Counted from the stretch's first letter, positions 8,341 through 17,524 are shown. The stretch is DNA of 64,000 nt from Neptuniibacter sp048548695 (GCF_048548695.1 NZ_JBLYIF010000010.1), one strand, 5' to 3'. Numbers and translations: made by a program. Notes: generated by a model not told the origin, from the sequence alone.

Positions 8341-8375
8341 GCTGCCAGCGAAGGTAGATCTGCGCCGCTGGCAGC
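8341..8375. repeat. Perfect 10-bp inverted repeat
   Basis: GCTGCCAGCG at 8341-8350 pairs exactly with CGCTGGCAGC at 8366-8375 across a 15-nt spacer. There is no T tract after it, so it is not a standard terminator. It may be part of a small RNA or a protein-binding site. Confidence 0.5.
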
Positions 8376-8742
8376 AAGCAAGTCTGCAGTCATCACTCAG
8401 GTTTCAATGCCAGAAGAGGCTTTAGGTACAGCAGAGTCGGTGCTTTGTGTCATCAGAACGTTGGTTTTGCCTGCAGTTGAGTGGCTGCCCTGTCCATTCT
8501 CAGTTGCTGCATGAGGCTTGCTTGCTACTTTTATCAGAAACCATCGATTGTTAAAGGCAAAAACTCTGACTTATTGGCTGTCAGCAGGCTGAGGTTATCC
8601 CCATTATCAGATATGAGATTATTTTCTTTTATACCATAGTCGAAAAAAGTCGATAAAAATCAATATTATGATGATTTTTAGGCAAAAAACTCTAACCAAA
8701 AGTAGGGTTTCAAAAAATATGCTTTATTAGATTATATTGTGC

Positions 8743-8769
8743 TTAAGTAAGTTCTGGGGGTGCCGATTA
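8743..8769 (+). promoter_or_regulatory. FliA (sigma-28)-like promoter of the chemotaxis operon
   Basis: TTAAGTAA, 11 nt, GCCGATTA matches the enteric sigma-28 consensus TAAAGTTT-N11-GCCGATAA with the exact spacing and 7 of 8 bases in the -10 box. It faces the STAS-cheY-cheA operon. Expression with late flagellar genes follows if it is used. Confidence 0.6.
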
Positions 8770-8928
8770 AAACATTATGGCGAGTGTGGGATAAGCAAGC
8801 AGAGCTTGGCTGATGCCACATAAGATTTTATCTGACACGAGCACCTGCCCTGCCAGGTACATCCAATAAATCACATCGAAATAACTGCTGACCTTCTGTT
8901 TGGAAAAATGAGAAGGGAAGGAATGCGT

Positions 8929-9204
8929 ATGACTGTCGAAATGACGCTTGAACTACCCGAAGAGGTTTCAATTGAAAATGTCTGCGAGTGGAAGGAAAAG
9001 TTTACCGAAGTCTTGCAGGGAAGCAGTTCAGTACAGGTTAACGCTGGTGCACTCAGTCGAGTAGATACCGCAGGAATTCAGCTATTTGCTGTCGCAGCTA
9101 TGGCTGCCAAAGCGGCAGGCAAGCCGCTTAGTTGGCAGCGCCCGTCCGACGCGTTGAAGGACACTGTTGCCCAATTGGGCCTGACACAGATTGTATTCAA
9201 TTAA
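8929..9204 (+). CDS. STAS-domain protein at the head of the chemotaxis operon
   Basis: A single STAS domain of about 91 residues. The motif at the usual phospho-serine reads VDTAG (Thr47), where anti-sigma-factor antagonists usually have DSSG or DSAG. Such proteins relay partner switching or dock to signalling complexes; STAS or lipid-asymmetry MlaB-like members often accompany cheY-cheA. The start is uncertain among in-frame ATGs at 8908, 8923 and 8929; the last has AAGGA six bases upstream. It lies 40 bp before the cheY gene. Confidence 0.82.
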   Translation: MTVEMTLELPEEVSIENVCEWKEKFTEVLQGSSSVQVNAGALSRVDTAGIQLFAVAAMAAKAAGKPLSWQRPSDALKDTVAQLGLTQIVFN

Positions 9205-9244
9205 GCGATAAAATTTTTATCTTTAAATCCTGGAGATTGTTCGA

Positions 9245-9607
9245 ATGGCAACAATTCTGGTGGTTGATGACTCCGCATCTCTGCGCAATATGGTGACCTT
9301 CACTTTGAAACAGGAAGGTTATGCGGTAGAGGAGGCCAGTAATGGTCAGGAGGCTCTTACCAAGGCCCAATCCGGGCGTTTTGATCTGGTTTTAACCGAT
9401 GTGAATATGCCAATTATGGATGGCATAACGTTCTGTGCCGAACTGCGTAAATTGCCGGCATTCAAGTTCACCCCTGTGTTGATGCTCACGACTGAAAGCT
9501 CAGATGCAATGAAACAGCAGGGCAAGGCCGCTGGCGCGACCGGCTGGCTGGTGAAACCGTTTAATCCTGAAAAGCTGCTCAGCACCATTAAACGTGTCGT
9601 AAGGTAA
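9245..9607 (+). CDS. cheY: CheY-type single-domain response regulator
   Basis: This is a 120-residue receiver domain with all functional residues: the acidic pair Asp8-Asp9, phospho-acceptor Asp52 (LTDVNMP), Thr82-83 after the fourth strand and Lys104 in VKPF. It sits directly before cheA, as cheY2 does in the Pseudomonas aeruginosa Che2 cluster. No output domain is present. No cheZ is found in the cluster, so dephosphorylation must rely on another factor. Confidence 0.95.
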   Translation: MATILVVDDSASLRNMVTFTLKQEGYAVEEASNGQEALTKAQSGRFDLVLTDVNMPIMDGITFCAELRKLPAFKFTPVLMLTTESSDAMKQQGKAAGATGWLVKPFNPEKLLSTIKRVVR

Positions 9608-9613
9608 TTACAG

Positions 9614-11989
9614 ATGAGTATTGATCTGTCCCAATTTGTCGCGACTTTCCTGGAAGAGAGTTACGAAGGCCTGGAGATCATGGAGTCCAGTCTGCTGAAC
9701 CTTGAAGCGGCAGATGAAGAGACGATTAATACGATCTTTCGTGCAGCGCACTCAATCAAAGGGGGCGCTGGAACCTTTGGTTTTAACGAGGTGGCCAACT
9801 TCACCCACGTCGTTGAAACCCTGTTGGACGAAATGCGCAGTGGCAAACAGGCCGTAACTACTGCGCTGGTGAATCTGCTGCTGGAGTCGGTTGACTGCAT
9901 TCTGGCACTGCTCGAAGCTGCTCAGGATGGCCCCGAAGCGGAAATGGATAAGGTCGAAGATGTGCGTGGGCGGCTTCAGCAGGCTCTCTCCGATGTTTCA
10001 ACCCCAGACCAGACAGAAGCCGCAGCAGCTATGCCAGCTACCACTGGTGGGTGCTGGCAGATCGACTTTATCCCCAATGCTAATTTATTGCAGGCGGGGC
10101 ATGAGCCGGCTTTTATGTTTGAGGCTTTGGCGCAGCTGGGGAGTCTGTCGGTTGTGGCGAAAACTGAGGGGTTGCCGTCTCTGGCCGATCTGGATCCCCA
10201 GACGGTTAGCCTTGCCTGGCAGTTGACCTTGCAGTCCGAGTGCTCAGAAGCGGAAGTTCGTGAAGTTTTTGAATGGGTGGAAGATGACTGTCAGTTAACC
10301 ATTAAGTCAGCTGATGGCGGAAGTGCGCCTGAAGCAGCGGGCTGGTCAATTCGTTTTGCCCCTAAACCCGGGTTGCTGCAAACCGGCAACGAACCGCTAC
10401 TGATGTTTGCTGCGCTGGCTGACCTTGGCAGTTTGACGGTTACAGCGGAGCTCGAAGCGTTACCGGCGTTTGCCGAGTTTGATCCCGAGTTGCTGTACCT
10501 TTCCTGGAATTTGTCCCTTGAGTCGGATTGTAGTCAGGCCGAGGTCGAAGAAATATTTGAGTGGGTCGAAGATGAATGCTTGTTGGAAGTGACTCCGCTG
10601 CAGGCAGCAACTCCAACAGATCGCCCGGTAGACGTATCGGTGGTGGCAGCCGCTCCGGCCGCATCACCTGCTGCAACGGCGGCGGCACCCGGGAAACAGA
10701 CCACTTCACCTGCCAGAAAGCCTAAAGCGGCAGCTGAGGCCAGTTCGGTGCGTGTTGATACCGACAAAATTGATGCGCTGATTAATCGGGTGGGTGAGTT
10801 GGTTATTACTCAGGCAATGCTGGGTCAAATTGGCTCTGAACTTGGCGAGCAAATCGGTGTGCAGGGCTCTGCAATGGAGGCGTTGCAGGCTGGCCTGGAG
10901 CAGCTGGAGCGCAATACCCGTGATCTGCAGGAAGACATCATGCGGGTGCGCATGCTGCCGATCAGTTTTGTATTTAACCGCTTCCCCCGGCTGGTGCACG
11001 ATGTCAGCGGCAAACTGGGTAAAAAGGTTGAGCTGGTGCTGTCCGGTGAGCAAACTGAAATCGACAAAACTGTGATGGAAAAAATCGGTGACCCGTTGGT
11101 GCACCTGATTCGTAATTCGTTGGATCATGGCCTGGAAACGCCGGACGAGCGGGTTGCAGCGGGTAAGCCAGAAACCGGCCGGGTGGAGCTGAATGCCTAT
11201 CATCAGGGTGGTTTTATCATCATTGATATTATTGATGATGGCCGCGGTTTGAATACCCAGAAAATTCATCAAAAAGCGATCGAAAAAGGCCTGGTAAATG
11301 CCGATGTGTCGATGACCGATCAGGAGATCAATGACTTGATCTTCCGGCCAGGCTTCTCAACTGCAGATGCGGTTAGCGACTTGTCTGGTCGTGGTGTGGG
11401 CATGGATGTGGTACGGCGCAATATTGAGTCCCTCGGGGGACATGTCAGCCTCAATTCTGAGCCGGGTCTGGGGTCTACTTTCAGTGTGAAGTTGCCACTG
11501 ACTCTGGCGATTTTGGATGGTCAGTTGATTGGCGTCGGCCCGGAAACCTATATCATTCCGTTAGTGTCAATCGTGGAAACCATGCAGGCCAAACCGGCGG
11601 CACTAAGCTCCATGGCCGGCGAAAACAAACTTTTGCACTTCCGTGACGAATATATCCCGCTGATCAATTTGCGCAAGCTGTTCGATCTGGAACATGCGCC
11701 GGTGACACACAATAACCTGGTGGCGATTGTTGAAAATGGTGGCCAGAAGGTTGGCATTATGGTCGACGAACTGTTTGGTCAGCAGCAGGTTGTCATTAAA
11801 AGCCTGGAAGTGAATTTCAAGCGTATAGACGGATTTTCCGGGGCCACCATCCTAGGTGATGGCAATGTCGCTCTGATTCTTGATATTGCCGGTCTGGTTA
11901 AACGTGGCCTGGACCGGGAAACAGCTGAAGCTGCAGAAAAACGCAGTAAAATTTTCAAACAAAACACTAACCTTGGAGGTGTCGCATGA
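9614..11989 (+). CDS. cheA: Chemotaxis histidine kinase CheA
   Basis: The 791-residue kinase begins with an Hpt domain whose phospho-acceptor is His46 (FRAAHSIKGG). Residues ~145-330 hold two tandem copies of an ~85-residue module (LLQAGHEPAFMFEALAQLG and LLQTGNEPLLMFAALADLG, each ending in EIFEWVEDE or similar), then an Ala/Pro linker, the P3 dimerisation helices (INRVGELVITQ), the ATPase domain with N box (HLIRNSLDHG), G1 (DDGRGL) and G2 (GRGVGMD), and the CheW-like P5 domain. The stop overlaps the cheW start by ATGA. Two copies of the middle module are unusual. Confidence 0.96.
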   Translation: MSIDLSQFVATFLEESYEGLEIMESSLLNLEAADEETINTIFRAAHSIKGGAGTFGFNEVANFTHVVETLLDEMRSGKQAVTTALVNLLLESVDCILALLEAAQDGPEAEMDKVEDVRGRLQQALSDVSTPDQTEAAAAMPATTGGCWQIDFIPNANLLQAGHEPAFMFEALAQLGSLSVVAKTEGLPSLADLDPQTVSLAWQLTLQSECSEAEVREVFEWVEDDCQLTIKSADGGSAPEAAGWSIRFAPKPGLLQTGNEPLLMFAALADLGSLTVTAELEALPAFAEFDPELLYLSWNLSLESDCSQAEVEEIFEWVEDECLLEVTPLQAATPTDRPVDVSVVAAAPAASPAATAAAPGKQTTSPARKPKAAAEASSVRVDTDKIDALINRVGELVITQAMLGQIGSELGEQIGVQGSAMEALQAGLEQLERNTRDLQEDIMRVRMLPISFVFNRFPRLVHDVSGKLGKKVELVLSGEQTEIDKTVMEKIGDPLVHLIRNSLDHGLETPDERVAAGKPETGRVELNAYHQGGFIIIDIIDDGRGLNTQKIHQKAIEKGLVNADVSMTDQEINDLIFRPGFSTADAVSDLSGRGVGMDVVRRNIESLGGHVSLNSEPGLGSTFSVKLPLTLAILDGQLIGVGPETYIIPLVSIVETMQAKPAALSSMAGENKLLHFRDEYIPLINLRKLFDLEHAPVTHNNLVAIVENGGQKVGIMVDELFGQQQVVIKSLEVNFKRIDGFSGATILGDGNVALILDIAGLVKRGLDRETAEAAEKRSKIFKQNTNLGGVA

Positions 11990-12522
11990 GCCTTGGCGCC
12001 TGGCAGTCGGAGGATTCCGCAGTGGTAAACAGTTCCGATAGCCGCCAGTACCTCAGTTTTCTATTGGATAACGAAGAATATGGCGTCGACATACTCCGCG
12101 TGCAGGAGTTAAGAGGCTGGACACCGGTGACGCGGATTCCGGAAATGCCGGATTATCTGCAGGGCGTGTTAAACCTGCGTGGTGCCATTATTCCGGTGGT
12201 GGATTTGCGTGCCCGCTTTGGTTTGCCCGCGCGTGAATACGGGCCGACCACGGTGGTGATTGTAGTGAAGGTGGATTCTGGCAAAGCCGAGCGTGCGATG
12301 GGCATTATCGTGGACGCCGTTGCTGAAACCTACACGTTGGAGAAAAACGAGATTCAGCCCGCGCCGAACTTCGGTGGCGTGGTCAATTCCGAATATATCA
12401 CCGGGCTGACGTCACAGGATGACAAGATGATTGTATTGATTGACCTAGATGCGTTGTTAAATTCCGATGAGCTGGCAATTGAAGACCTGGCGACCAAAGG
12501 TCTGGCAGAGACTCAGGCATAA
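11986..12522 (+). CDS. cheW: Chemotaxis coupling protein CheW
   Basis: A 178-residue CheW domain protein links receptors to CheA. The core YLSFLLDNEEYGVDILRVQELRGW, the NLRGAIIPVVDLR strand and the final VLIDLDALL are typical. It has about 20 extra residues at each end. It is translationally coupled to cheA through an ATGA overlap. Confidence 0.95.
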   Translation: MSLGAWQSEDSAVVNSSDSRQYLSFLLDNEEYGVDILRVQELRGWTPVTRIPEMPDYLQGVLNLRGAIIPVVDLRARFGLPAREYGPTTVVIVVKVDSGKAERAMGIIVDAVAETYTLEKNEIQPAPNFGGVVNSEYITGLTSQDDKMIVLIDLDALLNSDELAIEDLATKGLAETQA

Positions 12523-12552
12523 GCACTGTAGAGCAGGTGTGGAGGTAAGAAA

Positions 12553-14922
12553 ATGAAAATTAACGAGCCGGTAACGGATCGCGAAGTCAGAATGCGGGAA
12601 GACCAGGAACTGGTTACCCGAACCGATTTGAAAGGGATAATTACCTATACCAACCCTGATTTTGTCGAGGTCAGTGGCTTCTCTCGGGAAGAGCTTGTGG
12701 GCAAGAACCATAATGTGGTGCGACACCCCGATATGCCACCAGCGGCTTTTAAGGATCTGTGGGAAACTCTGAAATTGGGTCGTCCGTGGTCGAAATTGGT
12801 AAAAAACCGTTGTAAAAGCGGAGACTACTACTGGGTTAAGGCTAATGTCACACCGGTGTTCCGCAATGGTGAAATTGTCGAATACATGTCAGTGCGTACC
12901 AAGCCGAGCCAGGATGAGATTGATGCCTCTACCAAGCTGTACGCCAAGCTCAAGCGCAACGAAGCTTCCCTGCCTTCACCTAACCGCATCGCAACTACTA
13001 ATCTTGGTAAATCGTTATTCCAGGTTGCTGCAGTGGCCGTGGGTGTCGGTGTGGCGGTTGATCTGGCTGAAGCTGCGCTGGGCTTAACGGGTGCTTGGGC
13101 CATTGCGGGTCCCATTGTGGCATTCCTGATTATGCTGTTTGGCGCCCAGAACATTATGACGAAAAAGGTCATTGGACCCCTGCGTCAGGTGCAAAACTAC
13201 ATGAAGCAAATCATGGAGGGCGACTATAAAATCGATATTGCGATCGAAGATCCCGGTGAAATCGGCGAGCTGATGCGTTACGTGAAAATGCTCTCGCAGC
13301 AGATGGGCTTTGAGGTCAATGATGCCAAAGAGGCGGCCCGTCGTTCCCAGCGGATTAAAGTGGCGCTGGATAACGTCTCCTCCAATGTCATGATGGCGAC
13401 CCCGGATGGAGAGATTATCTACTGCAACGAAGCGGTGGTGGAGATGATGCGTATAGCTGAATCTGATATCCGTGAGCAGTTGCCTGAATTTGAGGCTGAC
13501 CGCATTGTTGGCTCTAACTTTGACATTTTCCACAAAAAACCTGAGCACCAGCGACGTATGCTGGATGCCCTGAAAGACACTCATCGCGGCCGGATCAAAG
13601 TCGGTCGACGTACCTTCGATTTGACTGCTAACCCAGTAGTGGATGATGCTGGCGCGCGTCTCGGCACAGTGGTTGAGTGGGTTGATGTGACTGACCAACT
13701 GATTGCCGAAGATCAGGTTGAGAATCTGATTAACCAGGCTTCAATGGGGCAATTGGATGAGCGCCTTGATGCGTCTATCTACACTGGTTTCATGAACCAG
13801 ATCGCTAATGGCGTCAATCAGATGCTGGATGCAGTTGTCGAGCCCATGCGGGAGGTTAAGCGGGTTCTGCAGGCTCTGTCTGATGGTGACTTGACCCAGA
13901 AAATGGAAGGTAATTTCCATGGTGAGTTTGCCGAGCTGAATCAAGCATTGGATAGCTCGCTGGACAATTTGAATAAAATGGTGAGCGAGATTCGCTCGGC
14001 CGGTGCCAGTATCTCCACTGGTGCCAGTGAAATTGCTAGTGGTAATACCACCCTCAGTCAGCGTACAGAGGAACAGGCTGCTAGCCTGGAAGAAACTGCA
14101 GCCAGCATGGAAGAGATGACCAGCACGGTTAAGCAGAATGCGGATAATGCCGATGAGGCCCGTAAGCTGGCATCTGAAGCGCAGACGCTGGCTGAAAAAG
14201 GCGGCGATATTTCCACCAGTGTTGTGCGCTCCATGGGCGATATCAGTGCCAGTTCCACCAAGATTGCTGAGATCATCGGTGTTATTGATGAAATCGCATT
14301 CCAGACCAACCTGTTGGCACTTAATGCGGCAGTAGAGGCGGCACGTGCTGGTGAGCAGGGTCGCGGTTTTGCTGTGGTGGCATCTGAAGTACGCAGCCTG
14401 GCGCAACGTAGTGCTTCTGCGGCTAAAGAGATCAAGGAGTTGATCAGTGACAGTGTGAAAAAAGTCGAAGAGGGCGGTGCTTATGTTGATGAATCGGGCA
14501 AAGCGTTGTCCGAGATCATGGCCGCAATCAAGAATGTGTCCAATATTATCAATGAGATTGCCTCGGCCAGCCGTGAGCAGGCCACTGGCATTGAACAGGT
14601 GAACATTGCGGTGACCCAGATGGATGAGGGTACGCAGCAGAACGCGGCACTGGTTGAGGAGGTCGCTGCCGCGTCCTCTTCAATGGAAGAGCAGGCGGCT
14701 CAGCTGGATGGCCTGGTCAATGCATTCAAGGTATCGGGCGCTGAAGTAACTGCTGCAGCCTCCTCTGCCATGGGTGAGATTGCCAAGATCCGCAAGTTGG
14801 CGACACAGACCGCACCTGCGCCAGTATCTGCACGCAAGCAACCGCAGGCAAGCAAACCAGCAGGCAAAGCACCACCGCTGGTACAGCCAAACGCAAGCGA
14901 TGATGAGTGGGAAGAGTTCTAG
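12553..14922 (+). CDS. PAS-containing methyl-accepting chemotaxis protein with CheR-docking tail
   Basis: This 789-residue receptor has an Aer-like N-terminal PAS domain (residues ~15-115, TYTNPDFVEVSGFSREEL), a hydrophobic hairpin at ~155-200 that would anchor it without a periplasmic domain, a HAMP-like segment, a second PAS (~270-385), another HAMP-like segment and a full MCP signalling hairpin (tip around EIAFQTNLLALNAAVEAAR). It ends in EWEEF, the xWxxF pentapeptide that tethers CheR; Aer2/McpB of the P. aeruginosa Che2 cluster ends in GWEEF and lies at the same operon position. Redox or energy sensing is the likely role; the PAS ligand is not evident. Confidence 0.93.
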   Translation: MKINEPVTDREVRMREDQELVTRTDLKGIITYTNPDFVEVSGFSREELVGKNHNVVRHPDMPPAAFKDLWETLKLGRPWSKLVKNRCKSGDYYWVKANVTPVFRNGEIVEYMSVRTKPSQDEIDASTKLYAKLKRNEASLPSPNRIATTNLGKSLFQVAAVAVGVGVAVDLAEAALGLTGAWAIAGPIVAFLIMLFGAQNIMTKKVIGPLRQVQNYMKQIMEGDYKIDIAIEDPGEIGELMRYVKMLSQQMGFEVNDAKEAARRSQRIKVALDNVSSNVMMATPDGEIIYCNEAVVEMMRIAESDIREQLPEFEADRIVGSNFDIFHKKPEHQRRMLDALKDTHRGRIKVGRRTFDLTANPVVDDAGARLGTVVEWVDVTDQLIAEDQVENLINQASMGQLDERLDASIYTGFMNQIANGVNQMLDAVVEPMREVKRVLQALSDGDLTQKMEGNFHGEFAELNQALDSSLDNLNKMVSEIRSAGASISTGASEIASGNTTLSQRTEEQAASLEETAASMEEMTSTVKQNADNADEARKLASEAQTLAEKGGDISTSVVRSMGDISASSTKIAEIIGVIDEIAFQTNLLALNAAVEAARAGEQGRGFAVVASEVRSLAQRSASAAKEIKELISDSVKKVEEGGAYVDESGKALSEIMAAIKNVSNIINEIASASREQATGIEQVNIAVTQMDEGTQQNAALVEEVAAASSSMEEQAAQLDGLVNAFKVSGAEVTAAASSAMGEIAKIRKLATQTAPAPVSARKQPQASKPAGKAPPLVQPNASDDEWEEF

Positions 14923-14955
14923 TGAACTCTCCCGCGCAGGGGGGTGCATAAACCT

Positions 14956-15822
14956 GTGGCAGATATTGGTGATAGTCAGGCAGTGGCTGAGCAAGAGCAG
15001 AAAGATCGTGAGTTCGAGTTTAGCCGTGCGCACTTTGCAAAAGTAAGAGACGAACTGTACGACTATGCCGGTATTGTGCTTGCTGAACACAAGATGGATA
15101 TGGCTTACAACCGGCTGGTACGCCGGTTGCGGGAGCTGAAAATCGCAGGGTTTAATGAGTATTTTGTCTATTTAGACCAGCACCCCGAGGAGTTTACTCA
15201 GTTCATCAATGCACTTACCACCAACCTGACGGCGTTCTTCCGGGAGCGCCATCATTTTGATTTTATCAATCAAAAAATTCTGCCCCAATTGGCGGCTCAG
15301 GGAAAAAAGACCCTACGGGTTTGGTCAGCGGGCTGCTCTTTGGGGGAGGAACCCTACAGTATCGCCATTACTTTGCAGGATTCTGCACTGACCCATGGCT
15401 GGGATATGAAGGTTCTGGCCACGGACATAGATTCCAAAGTGCTGGCAAACGCTCAGGCCGGTGTGTATAGCTATGACCGGGTGAAGACCTTACCTGAACC
15501 CACGGTGCGGAAGTGGTTCATGAAAGGTAAAGGGCAGCAATCGGGTCAGGTTAAAGTGCGTCAGGCATTGCAGGAGATGATTGCTTTTCGTCATCTTAAC
15601 CTGATGCACGAATGGCCAATGAAAGCGCAGTTCGATGTAATCTTCTGCCGTAATGTAATGATCTACTTTGATCAGGCAACTCAGACCCGGCTGTTGAGTC
15701 GTATGGCAAACCTGCTCAAGCCCGGAGGGTATCTGTTTGTTGGCCATTCTGAATCGCTGGCACGTACCACCACTGAGTTTGAACTGGTGGGAGGAACCAC
15801 CTACCGAAAGGTGTCAACATGA
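14956..15822 (+). CDS. cheR: Chemotaxis protein methyltransferase CheR
   Basis: CheR methylates receptor glutamates with S-adenosylmethionine. The N-terminal helical domain is followed by the SAM-binding motif VWSAGCSLGEEPYSIA and the conserved DVIFCRNVMIYFD segment. The likely start is GTG at 14956 behind AGGGGGG; an in-frame GTG at 14944 overlaps that ribosome site. The product is 288 residues. The stop overlaps the cheD start (ATGA). The EWEEF tail on the preceding receptor suggests a pentapeptide-dependent CheR. Confidence 0.93.
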   Translation: MADIGDSQAVAEQEQKDREFEFSRAHFAKVRDELYDYAGIVLAEHKMDMAYNRLVRRLRELKIAGFNEYFVYLDQHPEEFTQFINALTTNLTAFFRERHHFDFINQKILPQLAAQGKKTLRVWSAGCSLGEEPYSIAITLQDSALTHGWDMKVLATDIDSKVLANAQAGVYSYDRVKTLPEPTVRKWFMKGKGQQSGQVKVRQALQEMIAFRHLNLMHEWPMKAQFDVIFCRNVMIYFDQATQTRLLSRMANLLKPGGYLFVGHSESLARTTTEFELVGGTTYRKVST

Positions 15823-16436
15823 GTGCCTTGGCTAACAAACCACGGCTGGTTGAGGGGTTTGAGCATTTTTCCCTGTACTGGGACCCAAAGTGGGGTAAAT
15901 ACTCGGCCAAAATTGGTCCCGGCGACTACTATGTTGCCTGCGATGATATGGTCATCACCACGGTTCTGGGGTCCTGTATCTCTGCGTGTATTTATGATCC
16001 GGTGATTGGTATGGGGGGCGTCAACCATTTTATGCTGCCCCCCAGTGATACACGAGGCGAGTCATCGCGTTCCTTGCGTTATGGTTTGTTCGCAATGGAG
16101 CAACTGATCAACGGTCTGATGCGTTTTGGTAGCCAGCGCCGAGATATGCAGGTGAAGATTTCCGGCGGTGGCAAAATTTTGGCGGGTATGACCGATATTG
16201 GCCGCCAGAATATCGATTTTGTGACCCGTTATATCCGGGATGAAGGGCTTAATCTATTGGCATCAGATGTGGGCGGTACCAGTGCCCGGCGGCTGGTTTA
16301 TCTGCCATTAGAAGGCCGTATGCTGGTGAATAAACTTGGTCACCAGGAAGACAAGCGACTGGCACTGGTTGAGCGTGCGTTCGGCGTTCAGGTTGAGCAT
16401 GAGCTTGACGATAATAATGATGTAGAACTGTTCTAA
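15819..16436 (+). CDS. cheD: Chemoreceptor glutamine deamidase CheD
   Basis: CheD deamidates receptor glutamines. Catalytic Cys53 (VLGSCISAC) and His70 (GGVNHFMLP) are present, and ISGGGKILAGM follows. At 205 residues it is longer than minimal CheD, with ~35 extra N-terminal residues and an acidic C terminus ending DVELF. The downstream receptor-like protein ends EVELF, so the two share a C-terminal motif. Confidence 0.94.
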   Translation: MSALANKPRLVEGFEHFSLYWDPKWGKYSAKIGPGDYYVACDDMVITTVLGSCISACIYDPVIGMGGVNHFMLPPSDTRGESSRSLRYGLFAMEQLINGLMRFGSQRRDMQVKISGGGKILAGMTDIGRQNIDFVTRYIRDEGLNLLASDVGGTSARRLVYLPLEGRMLVNKLGHQEDKRLALVERAFGVQVEHELDDNNDVELF

Positions 16437-16450
16437 GGAAAATCGGATAC

Positions 16451-17503
16451 ATGGCAAAGGTTCGGGTGCTGATTGTAGATGACTCCGCTGTTGTCAGGAG
16501 TGTATTGTCAGAGCTGTTGAGTATGGATCCTGGTATTGAGGTCGTCGGTGAAGCAGAGGACCCCTATGTGGCTCGGGACAAGATTAAAGCGTTGCGGCCT
16601 GATGTATTAACGCTGGATATCGAGATGCCGCGTATGGATGGCCTGACGTTTTTGAAAAACCTGATGCGCCTCAATCCAATGCCGGTGGTAATGCTGTCTT
16701 CGTTAACCAATGAGGGCGCAGATGAGACGCTGCAGGCACTAGAGCTTGGTGCTGTCGATTTTATTTCCAAACCTACCGTGTCGGCTTCGGATGCCGCCCT
16801 TGAGCACTTTCAGCGTGATCTTACAGGGAAGGTTAAAGCTGCCGCTGCAACAGCGGCAAAACTTAAATTCCGTCGCCCTGCTGCAGCAGTGACGACAGCC
16901 AAAGTGCAGTCGGTTAAACCTCTGGTGTTTAGTCAGCATGCACTGGTCACCATCGGTGCCTCTACCGGTGGCACGGAAGCACTGCGTGAGTTGATTTGTA
17001 ATCTGCCCGGGGGGATGCCGCCTATTGTGGTGACGCAGCATATTCCGGAGACGTTCAGCACACGGTTTGCCAAACGTTTAAATGATTTGGCTGCCCTGAC
17101 AGTTAAAGAACCGACGGAAAATGAAGTGTTAAAACCCGGACATGTTTATGTGGCACCGGGGTCGCATCACCTGCAAATTAAAAAGCGCGGTGATCAGCTC
17201 TATTGTCACCTGAGTGATGCAGACCGGGTCAACCGGCATAAACCGTCAGTAGAAGTGATGTTTAATTCGTTACTGAATATCTATCCTGAACAGGTCGTGG
17301 CCGTTATGCTCACGGGTATGGGTGAGGATGGTGCCAAGGCGATGAAAGCACTGGCGGATGCCGGTGCACGTACATTAATTCAGGATGAAGCAACCAGTAT
17401 GGTCTGGGGTATGCCTGGTGCTGCCTACCGTTATGGTGCATCCAAAGAACTGGTAGCACTGGATAAAATTGCCGATCGGCTGGTGCGATTATTTTCCCGC
17501 TAG
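16451..17503 (+). CDS. cheB: Chemotaxis response regulator methylesterase CheB
   Basis: The 350-residue protein has a receiver domain with phospho-acceptor Asp56 (LTLDIEMP), a linker of ~40 Ala-rich residues and the methylesterase domain with nucleophile Ser171 (GASTGG), His197 (TQHIPE) and the final Asp in MLTGMGEDGA. It removes receptor methyl groups when phosphorylated by CheA. Order and content match the Che2-type cluster. Confidence 0.95.
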   Translation: MAKVRVLIVDDSAVVRSVLSELLSMDPGIEVVGEAEDPYVARDKIKALRPDVLTLDIEMPRMDGLTFLKNLMRLNPMPVVMLSSLTNEGADETLQALELGAVDFISKPTVSASDAALEHFQRDLTGKVKAAAATAAKLKFRRPAAAVTTAKVQSVKPLVFSQHALVTIGASTGGTEALRELICNLPGGMPPIVVTQHIPETFSTRFAKRLNDLAALTVKEPTENEVLKPGHVYVAPGSHHLQIKKRGDQLYCHLSDADRVNRHKPSVEVMFNSLLNIYPEQVVAVMLTGMGEDGAKAMKALADAGARTLIQDEATSMVWGMPGAAYRYGASKELVALDKIADRLVRLFSR

Positions 17504-17524
17504 GTCTGGAAAAGAGGAATAGCT

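Larger units (their letters stand above)
8240..8928. other. 690-bp intergenic region before the chemotaxis operon
   Basis: No credible gene is seen; the one small ORF (8308-8514) lacks a ribosome site. The region holds a small palindrome just after yicC (CAGATA-GT-TATCTG, 8290-8303), a long hairpin at 8341-8375, an AT-rich stretch around 8620-8740 and a FliA-like promoter at 8743-8769. The leader from that promoter to the first gene is about 150 nt. Confidence 0.7.

Noticed and set aside
8308..8514. 68-residue ORF after yicC
   Set aside because: No ribosome site, and it contains the 8341-8375 hairpin; low-complexity Ser/Ala composition.
10706..11272. 188-residue minus-strand ORF opposite cheA
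   Set aside because: It is antisense to the conserved CheA kinase core and has no family features.
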